Assembly (NCBI RefSeq): GCF_910592395.1 | Contig: NC_088308.1 | Coordinates: 24,937,501 to 25,001,500 of the forward strand | DNA from: Lineus longissimus | Taxonomy: Eukaryota > Nemertea > Pilidiophora > Heteronemertea > Lineidae | Reading direction: 5' to 3' | DNA: 64,000 nucleotides | In this document: piece after piece, positions 48,259 through 60,530 of the stretch | Layout of the letters: every line of letters begins with the position of its first letter | Position numbering within the stretch: the stretch's first letter is position 1 | Position numbers and translations under genes: made by a program | The notes under the pieces: model-generated | The model's database searches: none | Told to the model about the DNA's origin: nothing | The model's input: the letters and a program-made list of their open reading frames with translations, nothing else

Positions 48259-49796
48259 CTCACTGCCTTGTCTTCGCCTGTTTCCAAAGAAATAGTCTAC
48301 CAGAACACCCTAAATGACATGCACGCCCAAATCAACACAATTGAACTCCTCTGCAACAGTATAGTTCCCAACACAGCACGGTGAGACTGTAACACTGATT
48401 AAAATTTCATCACCGCATCAAGTCACACCCGTGATTATCACACGGGAATAATTATTTTTAGTAAAAAATCGTTTCAGATATGCGTTTTATCTGTATTGGA
48501 AGGAAAGAAAGAAATCAAATGTTTTCCGTAAGAGCCGGCATGCCCGGCTTGTCAGAAATAAATTATGCTCCACATGATGCATCCATTGGTGGTCCTCACC
48601 ATTCTAAATGGGGGTGGTGGGGTTTCGGGGCCAGCAGCCATCTTATATGATAATCACATATTGAGATTAATATCGCACATTTTCAGGTTCCAGTTGGCCT
48701 GGATGAATGGTTTGATTCATTCGTGTATGACGGATCAATAAAAAGATGTCTGCTCCGCAATAATCTATCGTCTGCTTGTAATAATCTATCAGACGCAGCC
48801 CCTGGTTTGGCAACATGCAACGTGCCATTGTGACAACCATCGGCTATATCTCATTTATTAATCAATACTCAGCGAGTCTGTTGCTTAGTGTGGGGAGGGT
48901 GACTCAGTCACTATAATTCCTGGGATTTGTTGGTGAATACATTGAGATTAGGTAGCGCCATGTCATGATCTTTTTGTAGCAGTTTGTTCTCACAGAGCAG
49001 CCAGGGACCAGAATCAAAGCATCATTGGCATTTTGATATGTATGCAGATACATGTAAAGCAGTATTCACTACATTTTTCATCAGTAATGAAGCAGTTGGC
49101 AGAGATCTGTGTTCTTAGTAGTATTCATCCTTGGAGATCTTACAAATATCACCACAGTTCCTAAAACGCACCAATTCTTTAGTCATATGTTTTACCCAAG
49201 ACAGAATTGGTGCACTGCAGCAATAGGCAATGTTACTGCAGCATGAAGAAGAGACATCTACCACAGTGGAGCTCAATTTTCATCACAGCCAAAACTAGAC
49301 AAATCAAACTCAAGGTGATGATCGGACGCTGGTTCAATTACAGCCTGTCCCATCTAAATATTGACAGAAATCTTCAGACGTCAAATAGTGAGATGCGATA
49401 GCGAACATTCAATGCTGCCTCCTCTTGGACTGAAGAGGAATTGCTTGTCTGATAGTAACCAGACACCAATAGATCTAGTAAAGCCATCTGTGTTTAGGAA
49501 GCAAAACTGTACTTGCGATAGCATATGTTACAACTATATCTGATGCAGGCTTGTCATCGCTATTCAAAGGACTGTAACTGAAAAGTCACTGGAGTCAGGA
49601 ATCCAATCTCGTCTGCTTGCCTGATTTTTACTTTTTACAAGTTATGGACCTGTATTCACTACATCAACGTCTTTTGGACTTCTTCAATGGCCTAATTTTA
49701 AAAGAAATTATGATACAATTTATTTGCCAGAATGTTACCATTTTGTTTTCCAAATGAGATAACTGAGAGACTTGCTAACATAAATAACTGACCTAC

Positions 49797-49874
49797 CTCA
49801 AAGTGTACCATACTGAAGGTGTCAGCATCAGCCAACGGTGCAGACTCGGTCAAATCCTCCTCATCCGAATTGAA
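49797..49874 (-). CDS. Candidate acidic N-terminal exon (FNSDEEDLTES...)
   Basis: 26 codons, phase 0 at both ends, donor gtaggt. The acceptor (ttgcaatcaaaaaag) is weak. The peptide is acidic, FNSDEEDLTESAPLADAD, and ends FSMVHFE. It contains three CpGs. Placed after the MEEDE exon at 55839 it would give a continuous acidic N-terminus. The open frame also extends upstream past the acceptor to an ATG, so a first exon is an alternative. Confidence 0.4.
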
Positions 49875-52800
49875 CTTTTTTGATTGCAAATAAAGGTACA
49901 GTAATCGTAAAAACTCATAGTTTAACATGGCATGATAACTTGACACAAAGTTCATCCTCCTGGTCATTGAAGAATCCTCATGGCCTTTAGGCATGATTAG
50001 GATTAGGTTTTCCTTTCAAAGTTTGAGAAATCCATGCATCAACTGCATAATTAGTACTCCATTGATGGGAATATACTTTCTTACAGCTCCGGAATCAGTG
50101 GATTTTTATTAGGTTTTCAAACACACTGGAATATCTCTCTATAAGTCTCCAATCAATACATGTCCATATACAATCCTTTTGAAACAATTTATCAGAAGTT
50201 ATTACCCGGAAAAGCCATTCAGAAGAACCCCAGATAACACCAAGAGTCTGAATCTGATATTTTTTTGTCAGACTTTCAATTTCACCTCACAAAACAAGAG
50301 GAAGGATTTGACTGGCTGATTCGAGAAGTCGAATTTGAAATAGATAGTCCAGAATCGTACAGAATGGGACAAAATTGTATTCAACTGCATCTCCAATTCT
50401 CCTTCTGTCCTTATCCAGCTCACCATCCAAATACAATCTCATTGGAATCCAAATGGTAAAGTAATCTTCACTTTCTCACCAATCAGCATGTTCTCCTCTT
50501 TCAGATACAACTTTTTACCATAGCACAAGCACAAAGAATCATTTTCCATCCTACTTGAGAATCTGTATCAAAGCAAAATCTACTCGGCTAAGTTGGATAT
50601 CAAAAGCGAGCCGATGCTTTCCGAGATCTTAGAAGTAGTTATCGTTTGCCCCGTCTGACATAATCCCAAGGCAATAACATGCATACCAACTATCATTTAC
50701 ATGACCACAACAAAGAAAAACATTTGAATTCCATAATTTCACAAGTTTGGAAACGTATTTTTTTGTCTGGAGACATATAGCTCAGAAGTTCGGTAAAGAA
50801 ATAAATCTGGCGTTGATGAACATGAACACGAAATATAGCCAATAAATCATAACGCACGAGAATGTCCTCCGGCTTCTACATCTTTGGAATCATTATAAAT
50901 TCACCATGAATGTAACAGATGTTATAAGCCCGAGCCTCTTTTTCCTACACTTGCAATTACCATTGACCGCTTACCATGAATAAATATACAAGAATTGCCA
51001 CTTACCAAGCACGCTTTTCGAGAAATCATGAAAAAATAGCATTCAGGTGATGTGTTATGAAGAAAAACATCATGATTATCTACACGGGAGAATTCATTCA
51101 AATGTCAAGCCGAGAGTGAATTTTGCGTGAGCTGTCCTAGCTATCACAGTCATTGTGGTCTTGGGCTGAATGGCCATTTACATCACGGTTTATGTTTGGT
51201 ATCTGTAGTACAGACGCTACCTGAAAGTGACCAACAGCATCCATTATTAGAGCGGTCAAACACTGTAAGGACAGATTTTAAGTCTGTTCATGGGACAGTG
51301 CGCCATCTTCCTCACGAGACTATTAAGAAGATATTCCTCTCTTCAGCATTATCATTATAAGACTATTTCAACCATGGAGAACATGCTTGGGAAGTTGTTA
51401 AGACATCACAGTGTCGGCCAGGAGATTTAGCCTGAAGGAACTTGCCTACAAGATGAGAACTGTTCCAAGAACTAAGACTTCATAATCAATTCAGAAGTTC
51501 CTGCTAGCAAAGGAAAAGAAGAAGTGATATTCTTCTTGTATGACTGAGTTCGAGAGTTCCCGTCTAACAATATCTGACAGCATTATCCAACATACAATGT
51601 GATCGGTAAATTGTCACTAATATGTGCTTCTATCTGATGACGGAGTGGTCAACTATTAAAAGATGATGATGGGCTATATATATTTTCATTTCATTTCATT
51701 GTTATTCTCTCACCAGCGAAATGAATATACAAATTCACTGTTATAATGGTATACCCCATGGTACAAGGAATCCTGAAACCAAGTCAGAATCCATGGAGGT
51801 GTTCAACTAATGAAACCAGCCACTGAGATATATGTCAGTCTAGAATATCATACCTGCAGGGCCAACAATATTTACAAGTAATTGTGTTACCCATTAGCTC
51901 AAATAACCATCTTGTTTACATGTGTGTTGTGTAGAATAAAGCTTTCTAGCATGGACCAAACTGATTGCTAACATACCCCAAGCTAGAGTCGTACCAACAG
52001 ATTTATTCTCAGCACACCAGTGCAATTAGAACTGGAATGTCGGAATTTGTAAATAAAGAGTTCCAAAACAAATCTGAAAAACACTGGTATTTGCAACTAA
52101 TGCACAATTAAAACGGAACTAAACTAAATTTTTTGAAGACATCAATAATCGATCAAGCTATAACGACATCTACATTCAGCTTTCTCTTGAAAAGCTAGTT
52201 TCGCCATCAACAGAGAAGGCAGACCAAGGCTATAACGACCTAAACCAACCTGAGAAGCACAGAACTGGACCAGAGAAGTCAAGCAGTAAAGCTAGAATTT
52301 GAAAAGAACATTGACAACCTCAGATAATGCTAAGAAAATCCATCCACACTTCAGACAAGAAATTACTTGAAATTACAGTCAATCTCGGCAGATATCCATT
52401 ATTGCCTTTCTGTTTTTTTATCTCGGTTACCAGTATAGAAAATGCCAAAAAATAAAACAAATCCTCCAGGAGAACTGGAATAATCTGCACCTAAGACGGC
52501 AAGTATCGACAAGGACTGGAAAATGGTTATCCTAACTTTTCAACTCGCAAAATTTCAAACGAATGCGGGGAACTGAAAACACATTTGAAAGAAGATTAAT
52601 TGGAGTTGCTTCTATCAACAACACACCAGGAATCGAAGGAATTTTGAAGTAGTTTCACCTTTGTATTATTGAAAGAAGGAAGATCGGTTAAAAAGTGGTC
52701 CACAGGATCAGTTTCTCCACTGGTTTGAATTAACACTTTGTGTTGAGACTGAGCCTGGATGTCATATGTAATAAATGGAACGAAAATTGAGTGGTTTCTA

Positions 52801-55800
52801 TACCTAGAACTTTCCCTCCAAATAAGTCCTCAAACCGTCCTTCCAAAATTGCTGCTACACCAACTTATAAAGGAACTTGATTAAAAGAAACTACTCTCTC
52901 ATTGCAACTGAACCTGGTGGCTGAAAACAAGTGAAGTTACTACCTTGGCAATATACCTTTAACTTTTGCTATCTTCTTCAATTGCCAAGTTAAAGATAAT
53001 GCCAAGTTCGTGACAATTTTTTTTGAGCAACCACAATCGGATCAATAAGCCATCAACAAAGATAACTCAAATGCTCAAATGACCGATCAATGCATGTCCC
53101 AAAGCTAAATGTCCATTTCGTAAGTTGTAAGGTTATCCAAAGGTTTTTTGGGTCATATTTTAATGACATCCTGTCATATGAAGCAGCACATCCAATGATC
53201 ACATGAAGTACAGCTACATTTATAGTCTTTGCCTGGTTGTTAAAAACGTATCCCAAATGCATCATGTTTAGAGTTCCATTCAGTCCTCATACAAGACTGA
53301 CTAAATCCACTACAATATTGTCCTCCTGAGCATGAAATGCTTAGTCCAGATCCATAACTCACTTTTACAATCAAACATCAAATTTCCTGTTCATCGAGGC
53401 ACAATACATGCTACAGGCAACAAATGAATTTCATCACTGTGCATTAAAAATCTCATCTGAAGCCATTCGTTCTAATGTATCTGTGGTCATTGTCCTTTCC
53501 GCAGTCTACCAAGGGACTTTACTATCATTTCCAACAGCAGTTACATGTAGATGATAAATATCAACCGCCCAAGCAAATAATCCATAACGTGCCCTCCAAC
53601 CTCAAAGGTCCATTAACTTTTTGCTTTAATTTATCACACAGCAATTGTTCATTTTATGACAGGGTGGATGATTTCACTTGCAATTAAGGAGATAACATGC
53701 AAACTATGATGAAGATTAACCAGACATATTGCTATTCTGACATGGAAATCATGAATCAATATGCCAAGTTAATTGATACAATTATTTTTCAATAATTCCT
53801 GTGGAACTGGATGATATGCTGTGTCACATTTCTTGATAGAAGGAGGGAAATTGGTCCAATTCTGAAATTTATTTGGTGACATAATTGTGCACATTATCAA
53901 GTTATGAAGCTCCAAAAACTTTGAAAACACCTAAATTGGCAGCAAAGAAAGAGAAATTGGCAGCAATTTTGAAAAGGTTTGATCAATAGTGGCCTTCACT
54001 TTCATTTCAGCATCAGAAGTTTGATTTCCATTTTGGAAATTCCAAGTATTCAACGTTTTCTATAAACTTGTGAATATGAAGACAGCACAAAACGAATCAA
54101 CTGAACTTGTCCACAGAGACGTCGACTGAGTTTAGACCTCATACTTCCAGCAACTGTACATCCATACCGAATCTGAGCAGAATCAGTGTCACTGAGCACG
54201 CAAACAATAAAATCCATCTGCCACCTGATACTAATCCGTCTGGTTTCTCTCACTTATTGCTGAGGAGTTCCATTTGCATTGCTTCTATTCCATTTACAGC
54301 GGCCCTCCTTCTCATCGATCTTACAATAACAACGATATCAATGTTATCCAAGGTCTCATATGGAGCTAAAGGGCGTTAATCAAATTGTCAATATCATATT
54401 GCTAAAACTCAGTCAATCCATAACAATACTTTAGAGTAGCACCTCAGGTTGCAGCGCCCCCTAACGACCCCCAGCTCCCAGAGATCCTAAACCGAACAAC
54501 TTAAATAACTGTAGGAAGCATTGAAAGAAGCCCTTCATCTCCAGCAGCCCATAAAAGAAGTAGCAGCTCCAAAACTGCAGTCAATTAAAGTAGTTAGCGT
54601 AGCAGTCCCAGAAGGCCATAGCTGTATGAGAATTTCTAATAAACTGCTGATGGTGCTAATAATCCAATCATCACAACTGGCTCAAACATGTCAACAGTTC
54701 ATAAAATTTAATCCATCAATTTTAACCAAGACCTATAATCTCAGACAAGGTAACTTTTGAATCAATACAGTTTTGACAGTCAGTAACAGTGGCTCTGAAA
54801 CACAACAAGTTTAAATGTCCCATTGATTAATGAACGAGACACAACTGAGGGAAGCACCACATGAATGGAAAACTTCCTCATAATTTCATTCTGTAGAAAC
54901 AACTTGCCAATATGGTCCTAGTGATCACGTTTCAGACAGACCTAATATCGAAGGCTAATTATAGTGTTAGGGTCTGTAATGTTGTGAGGACATAAAACTG
55001 TCATCAATCTATCACTTAGTGGGTGCTAGACGTGATTTGGGGGACTTGGTGCAATTATCAAGTTTGGGATTTCTGGCAAACAAGGTTCGTTTCATTGATT
55101 GTGGTGCCATTAGATATGACATCACAAAATATATCCAACAACAGGAAGAACCGGTACACACATTGTTATGCCAGCCACTACTACATATAGGATCTGACTA
55201 AAACTTGAATCTGAGCCATTAGTAAAACACATGAAAACAGAAGTCACGTAACACATTTTCGAACCAAGAACGAAGATATCAACTTAAACTTATTGAACCC
55301 CGAGTCATCCAATCGAAATAGTATCACTTCCTCCTTCTGACTGACACATTTATATGAAATTACAAACTCCAAGTGCATTCATATTGAACAAACTATGACA
55401 CCACATTGATCAATATGGCTGCAAAACGTTTTCCTAATCTATGCATCTTTTATTGTTGCAAGAATACATACATATTTTTACATCGAAATCAATTTTGTAA
55501 TTTTGTATGAAAGCCTAACGGGAGAAAATTTACGATGTTATTTGATAGAGATATATTGCATTTCATTCTGCTTCTTCATTTCCAATTCTGATTTTTTGAA
55601 TGAAACTCTTGAACTGTATTTCGCAATTGTCAATTACAAATCAATTCGTAAAATACTTCTGCTAAAGAACCTAACATGAGATCAGATTGAAGGCAGAACT
55701 TGCTTAAACTACACCACTGACCATAAAGCGTGCCATGCCAAGCCCCAGTACACCCCCCTTCCCCTCTTGTGTGAATAGCGTACAAACATAGTGATGCCCC

Positions 55801-55824
55801 CTACTAAGGGAAGAGCAAACCTAC
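49875..55824. other. Long intron
   Basis: No supported exon. A block MISRKACL before gtaagt at 51029-51006 (phase 0) has a poor start context and is noted only. Confidence 0.55.
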
Positions 55825-55839
55825 CTCATCTTCCTCCAT
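55825..55839 (-). CDS. Candidate start exon (MEEDE) of a long N-terminal isoform
   Basis: ATG at 55839 (gtgATGG context) followed by MEEDE and donor gtaggt in phase 0, with an in-frame TGA upstream. A second strong donor gtaagt lies about 90 bases upstream (55913), so the leader may be spliced in two ways. Very short, so the support is the start context, donor, phase and the chemical match with the acidic exon at 49874. Confidence 0.33.
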
Positions 55840-58800
55840 CACGCTTGAGTGGTTGTGGCGGAAATCTCAATATGAGCGTCAGATAAATACGACACTTAAA
55901 ACCCGACACTTACCTAGTAAATAGAAGAAAAAAATACATGTTAAGTATCTTGTACTGTAAGAACAATCCAAGAATAGGAACCTGAAATGTCAAATATTTG
56001 TAAGAGCAATATTCAGGTGAACAGGATGTGCAATAACGTACGGAGTTCGGGCTATGCATGGTTTCATTTTGGTTTGACATATCTAAAAGAAGAATTGAGT
56101 TAAGGGTATAACCATGTCAAATTAGCAGGTAAAGGCAGACCCAGTCTGACATTGCACATATATTATGGTTGAAGTATTGAGTCTCACTTTTAAAGTAATC
56201 GACACAACTTCAAATACACAGGTCTACTCAATCCTGAAAGAAATTTGCCTGGCCAGAGGGCAAGAGTGTATCAGTAAATTACCGACAGACTGGAGTGAGG
56301 TCTGAAAAAAACAATAGCAGTGATGTTAGTAACAGCGGTATGAAGGTGTTTGGGCCACCTCCAATGGGGGGGGGGATACCTGAGGATTGACCTTAGTAGG
56401 CCCGATCCAAGTTGTTGAATACTGAAGCTTACTTTGGTATTGTATCGTATGAAGGATGCAGAGTAACTTCTGATAAACCTTTGTTGAAACAGACTTCATC
56501 AGGTTAAGCACCGGCTTGGGGCACTTGGTGGAGGCCTTCATCTCATAATTTACAGGGTGTCTCATAAAGTCTCATAATGTTCTTTGACCTTGTAGGTAAA
56601 GCAAAGGACTATATCCAATGCATTTTGGTCGACATGGTACTTGTAGGTCACTTATGTCTCAATAAGGTGTAATGTATCCATTGCTGTCTTCAGAAAAGAA
56701 CCCATCAGCGGCCCCCTTGGGGTGATCAATAAGAACTATATTAGAGATAAGAGATGCATCATACTTTTTGAATGTGGCACAGAAACTAGATTAACCTGCT
56801 ATGGGGACAAAAAGTGATGAACATATATAATGTCAATACAAGTTATGGAACATCGCCAAACTTTTGAAGCTATAAAGGTAGGCTACAGAAGGGATGAATC
56901 AGCTTATGTTTATTTCATCTCAAATGAGAGCAACAGTACTGACATCTGTCTTAACAAGGATGAACCATTTTCAAAGCGAGGTATCTGTCAGAGCCATTCT
57001 CTATATGAATCTATAGCATGAATCATAAACCGACAAAGTTTAGTTTCACAACTATCCTCGAGATGGAAGCACAGCCTCACATTGCCAGAACAGAATGTCA
57101 ATCAGCATCATTTAATGACAGTACTTAATCGTCTAGAGCTATGGCCATGTAATCATATTGGGACAGGTTCCAGCTATTACCTCATTATTACCGTGTGTTC
57201 AATGAAAAACAACACAGCATCAATCATATCTTTAAAAATCAATGGGGAGGAAGGTATTATAGTTATCGAAAATGAAAACCAAAGGAGGGGCCCTCATGGA
57301 TCATCCTCTTTTAGCATGCTTTACGTACACATACGGTACCAATATGATAAACATGTAAAAGCTGTTGATTGAGGCCGCGTGCCAAATGTTAAATGTTTTG
57401 TTGATCATTTAAAATGAATTTTGACATGTCTAGGTGGAATATTTTAAGTCAATATATCACGTTTGATAGAATCCTCTCCAGGGCAGGGTAAACAAAACGT
57501 GGACATGTCTGACTGATGCATGCCTCCCTCTTTTAAAGCAATAATATGACAAAGCGATCTGAATTTGTTTAGGTATCATTATAACGTATAAAAATTCACG
57601 CCTCTTATATATGAAGAGTCAGTATTTAAAGGAGGTAAATAAATATATTTATGTAAATTATAACGAGTTTCTATAAAGAATATGAATGTATTAGAGCATG
57701 ACTCAGTGGTCTTGTCTAACTTGAATATCGGTTATGAATAATCAATATTCATGTGCTGACCTCAATCGTACTGAAGTCAAGCCGGCCTGGAACATATGGC
57801 ATTATGGCTTTGGAATGAGTTAATAAAATACCCTGGGCATTTCGACATTCATCTGTCTGGTATTGAACACGTTACATTCATTCACATTTATATGATACTT
57901 TGTATTGAACATGTTGAAACTTTTTAGAATAGGTATTTTGAGTAGATTTATATTCAGTCAGAAAACTTTGTCGTTGACTTGGAATCAGGACAATATGTAA
58001 GAAATCAAAAGCTTTATTTCTCTGTATTTCATCTTCTGGATTTACTTGTCCCATAAGTGGGTATCACTGCTGTATCACTGCTGTTTCACGACCCAAGAAG
58101 TATGGCTTCACCACAACACGAAACTATTTCAGGATACTCAAATACATTAAATATGCCATTGGCATTAGACCCAATCACATTTTCTGATACCATGAAATGA
58201 GAAGAGGATACAAGTATGATAATTTTGAGGCCTTTACATTTTAAGTTCATGTCAAGATTTGACCCAAGTTCAGTAGATCATAAGAAGATAGATCTGATGG
58301 TTTAAATCATCTGTTCTGATAACGTGTTTGCAGTGAGATTTATTGATTGTAAAAGTTGCCTTAACTTTCATAAAATAAGGTCAGCTATCATGCCGGAACA
58401 AAAGTTCAATCACCAAGTGACAGCCAAATAGGTTCAGGCCAACATGCTGAAATGCCCTAAAATTTTAAACCAGAACAAAGTTTCATCAATTGATTCTTTG
58501 TCTACTTTTTACCACCCTCACCCAATGATTTGGTGCAATCCCTAAAACTGCCTCAAGTGTTTCCAGCACCATCACAATATTTGGTCGCTGATCAACAAAG
58601 GGTTCAAAGGGTTGAGAGTAAACTACTTCTGTCGGCTAAACTATGCTCCTTTTTAAATCCCAAGCATCTTCCTCTCCTCCACTGATTGGTCTCACTCTGG
58701 ACCAGGTTCCATAAGGAGCACCAATAAGTCATTGATCATGATTGATGGAGGCGTGAGTCACCGCCCGGTTCAGCAGATCAGTCACTGGGTCACTTATCAA

Positions 58801-60051
58801 GCTGCTCAAGGGGGAAAGTCCAGCACTCGCCCACTGCACGGCACCTGTTTTCAAAGGATGGCATCATCAAGTTCTTAAAACAATCTTTTGCATCCCAGTT
58901 CATTAGAAGCCAGCAACTTAAAGACCATAAGACTGTGGTTGAATGGCCCAAAAGTGGCAGACTGCAACTGATTTACAATCAAGGGAACCATTCTGGGCCT
59001 TACTATACTCTGATGAGAAGAAGCAAGCATCCTTTAGGACCAACTGTGTCTTGGTAGCTTGGTACCAGGGCAAAGCGTAGAGCATGCCAACATACAATCA
59101 GTCATTCCATTTTTCCAATTTTGTTTCAACTCAGATTTGCTATTTTATCTTTTGATCCAATCCCAATGCTACGCAATGTTCCAAGAAGTTCGAATGGGAG
59201 AATGAAAATTGTCTACTTACACCCCGTCGAAAGGCACAGAGTTATATTCCAGACGAAAAATATGCTTCTGGTACATCCAACCAACCCACAGCAATGCTCA
59301 GCACCAACAGGATACTGCCAGCACATCAGGAACAACACTCCAACCTCACTCCTTTATCTTTTGACTCAAGCCCAAAGCTACAAGTCTAACGTTTCTATCA
59401 GTGAGTAATGAAAAGCTTGAATCAGAATGGTCTTTTTGTTATTCCTTTATAATTCATGAGATTGAGATATCAGGACAATACCTGAGGTTACAAACTTGTT
59501 TGCCAACTTTCGGTGACCTGAATTTAGTTTTTAATGCAACCTCTCCTACAATTCTGTAAAGGTAGGGTCTATGACCTTGATCTATGCATCCAAGTCTGAG
59601 AAGGTGACTGATGACAGCTTTTTAAAGGTAACTAGAACACTCAGGTGTGAAAGAATGAGCTGGGAACTATGTAGTTTACTCCTTCAGCTGTCATGCTGTC
59701 GTACATAGAAACAATTTTACAGACAGAAACCCCTTCAAATGTCCTCAAATACTTTTCGTGAAACTGCTCTTGAAGTACAATGTAAACTTGCAACACTCGA
59801 GAACAATTCATCAGCTCTGAGAAAAGGTAGGATGTGTGGGCACAATCAGGAACCAACACCTACGTGAGACCAAGAGGAATACATGTATATAACTATCCCA
59901 AGGACCCTTTTATCCTATCTATGTCACATTCTAGGTTATCTGAATCATCATTACTCATAAAACTAGACAATTAATATTATCGAAAGATTCCTGTGTAACG
60001 AGAAACTGACAGCAAGCAACAGTTTTACTTAATGTAGCTTTTCTAAATGTA

Positions 60052-60225
60052 CAGTGGAACCCCGGTTGGCAACCACCCCACCCCGCTAAGACGACCAAGA
60101 ATCGCTGGTCCCGAATGGTTTCCTCTCTTATTACCATGACAAGGCCCCTGGTAACACGACCACCCCAGTACCAAGACCACAACCACTGGATTGGGCAGTA
60201 CCAATGACCAAAAAAAAGTGAAAAA
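60052..60225 (+). mobile_element. One end of a pogo/Tigger-like DNA transposon or MITE
   Basis: Starts CAGTGGAACCCCGGTTGGCA immediately after TA, the target duplication and terminal sequence typical of pogo/Tigger elements (family knowledge). Internal repeats of the kind acgaccaa follow. The opposite inverted end (ttccactg next to TA) is not seen, and the A-rich repeat begins directly after it, so this is a truncated, non-coding copy. Confidence 0.45.
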
Positions 60226-60230
60226 CATTT

Positions 60231-60530
60231 GGACTTAGAAAAATTTTCTAACCCTAAGCCTTTCGTAAGTTCAAAATTTTGAAAAAATTTCAGAGTCAAA
60301 AAAGTTTTGGGACTGATGATTTTGGTTCATTTTGAGCAGAAAAAAAAAGTGAAAAAAAGTTGGACTTAGAAAAATTTCTAACCCTATAAATCCTTTCACA
60401 AGCTCAAAATTTTGAAAAAATTTTAAGAGTCAAAAAAGTTTTGATGCTTTTGATTCATTTTGAGCAGAAAAAAAAAAATTGAAAAAATATTTTGACTTAG
60501 AAAATTTTTCTAACCCTAATAAACTGATTA
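60231..60530 (+). repeat. A-rich dispersed element, about 2.3 tandem copies of a 131-bp unit
   Basis: Blocks ggacttagaaaaat...ctaaccct, then tcaaaattttgaaaaaatt, agagtcaaaaaagtttt, and ttcattttgagcagaaaaaa, recur about every 130 bp. Related copies are at 45.45-45.64 kb and, reversed, at 26.1 kb. No coding sequence is visible. Confidence 0.8.

Noticed and set aside
51006-51029. Block MISRKACL followed by gtaagt, phase 0
   Set aside because: Start context weak and only eight codons; indistinguishable from chance.
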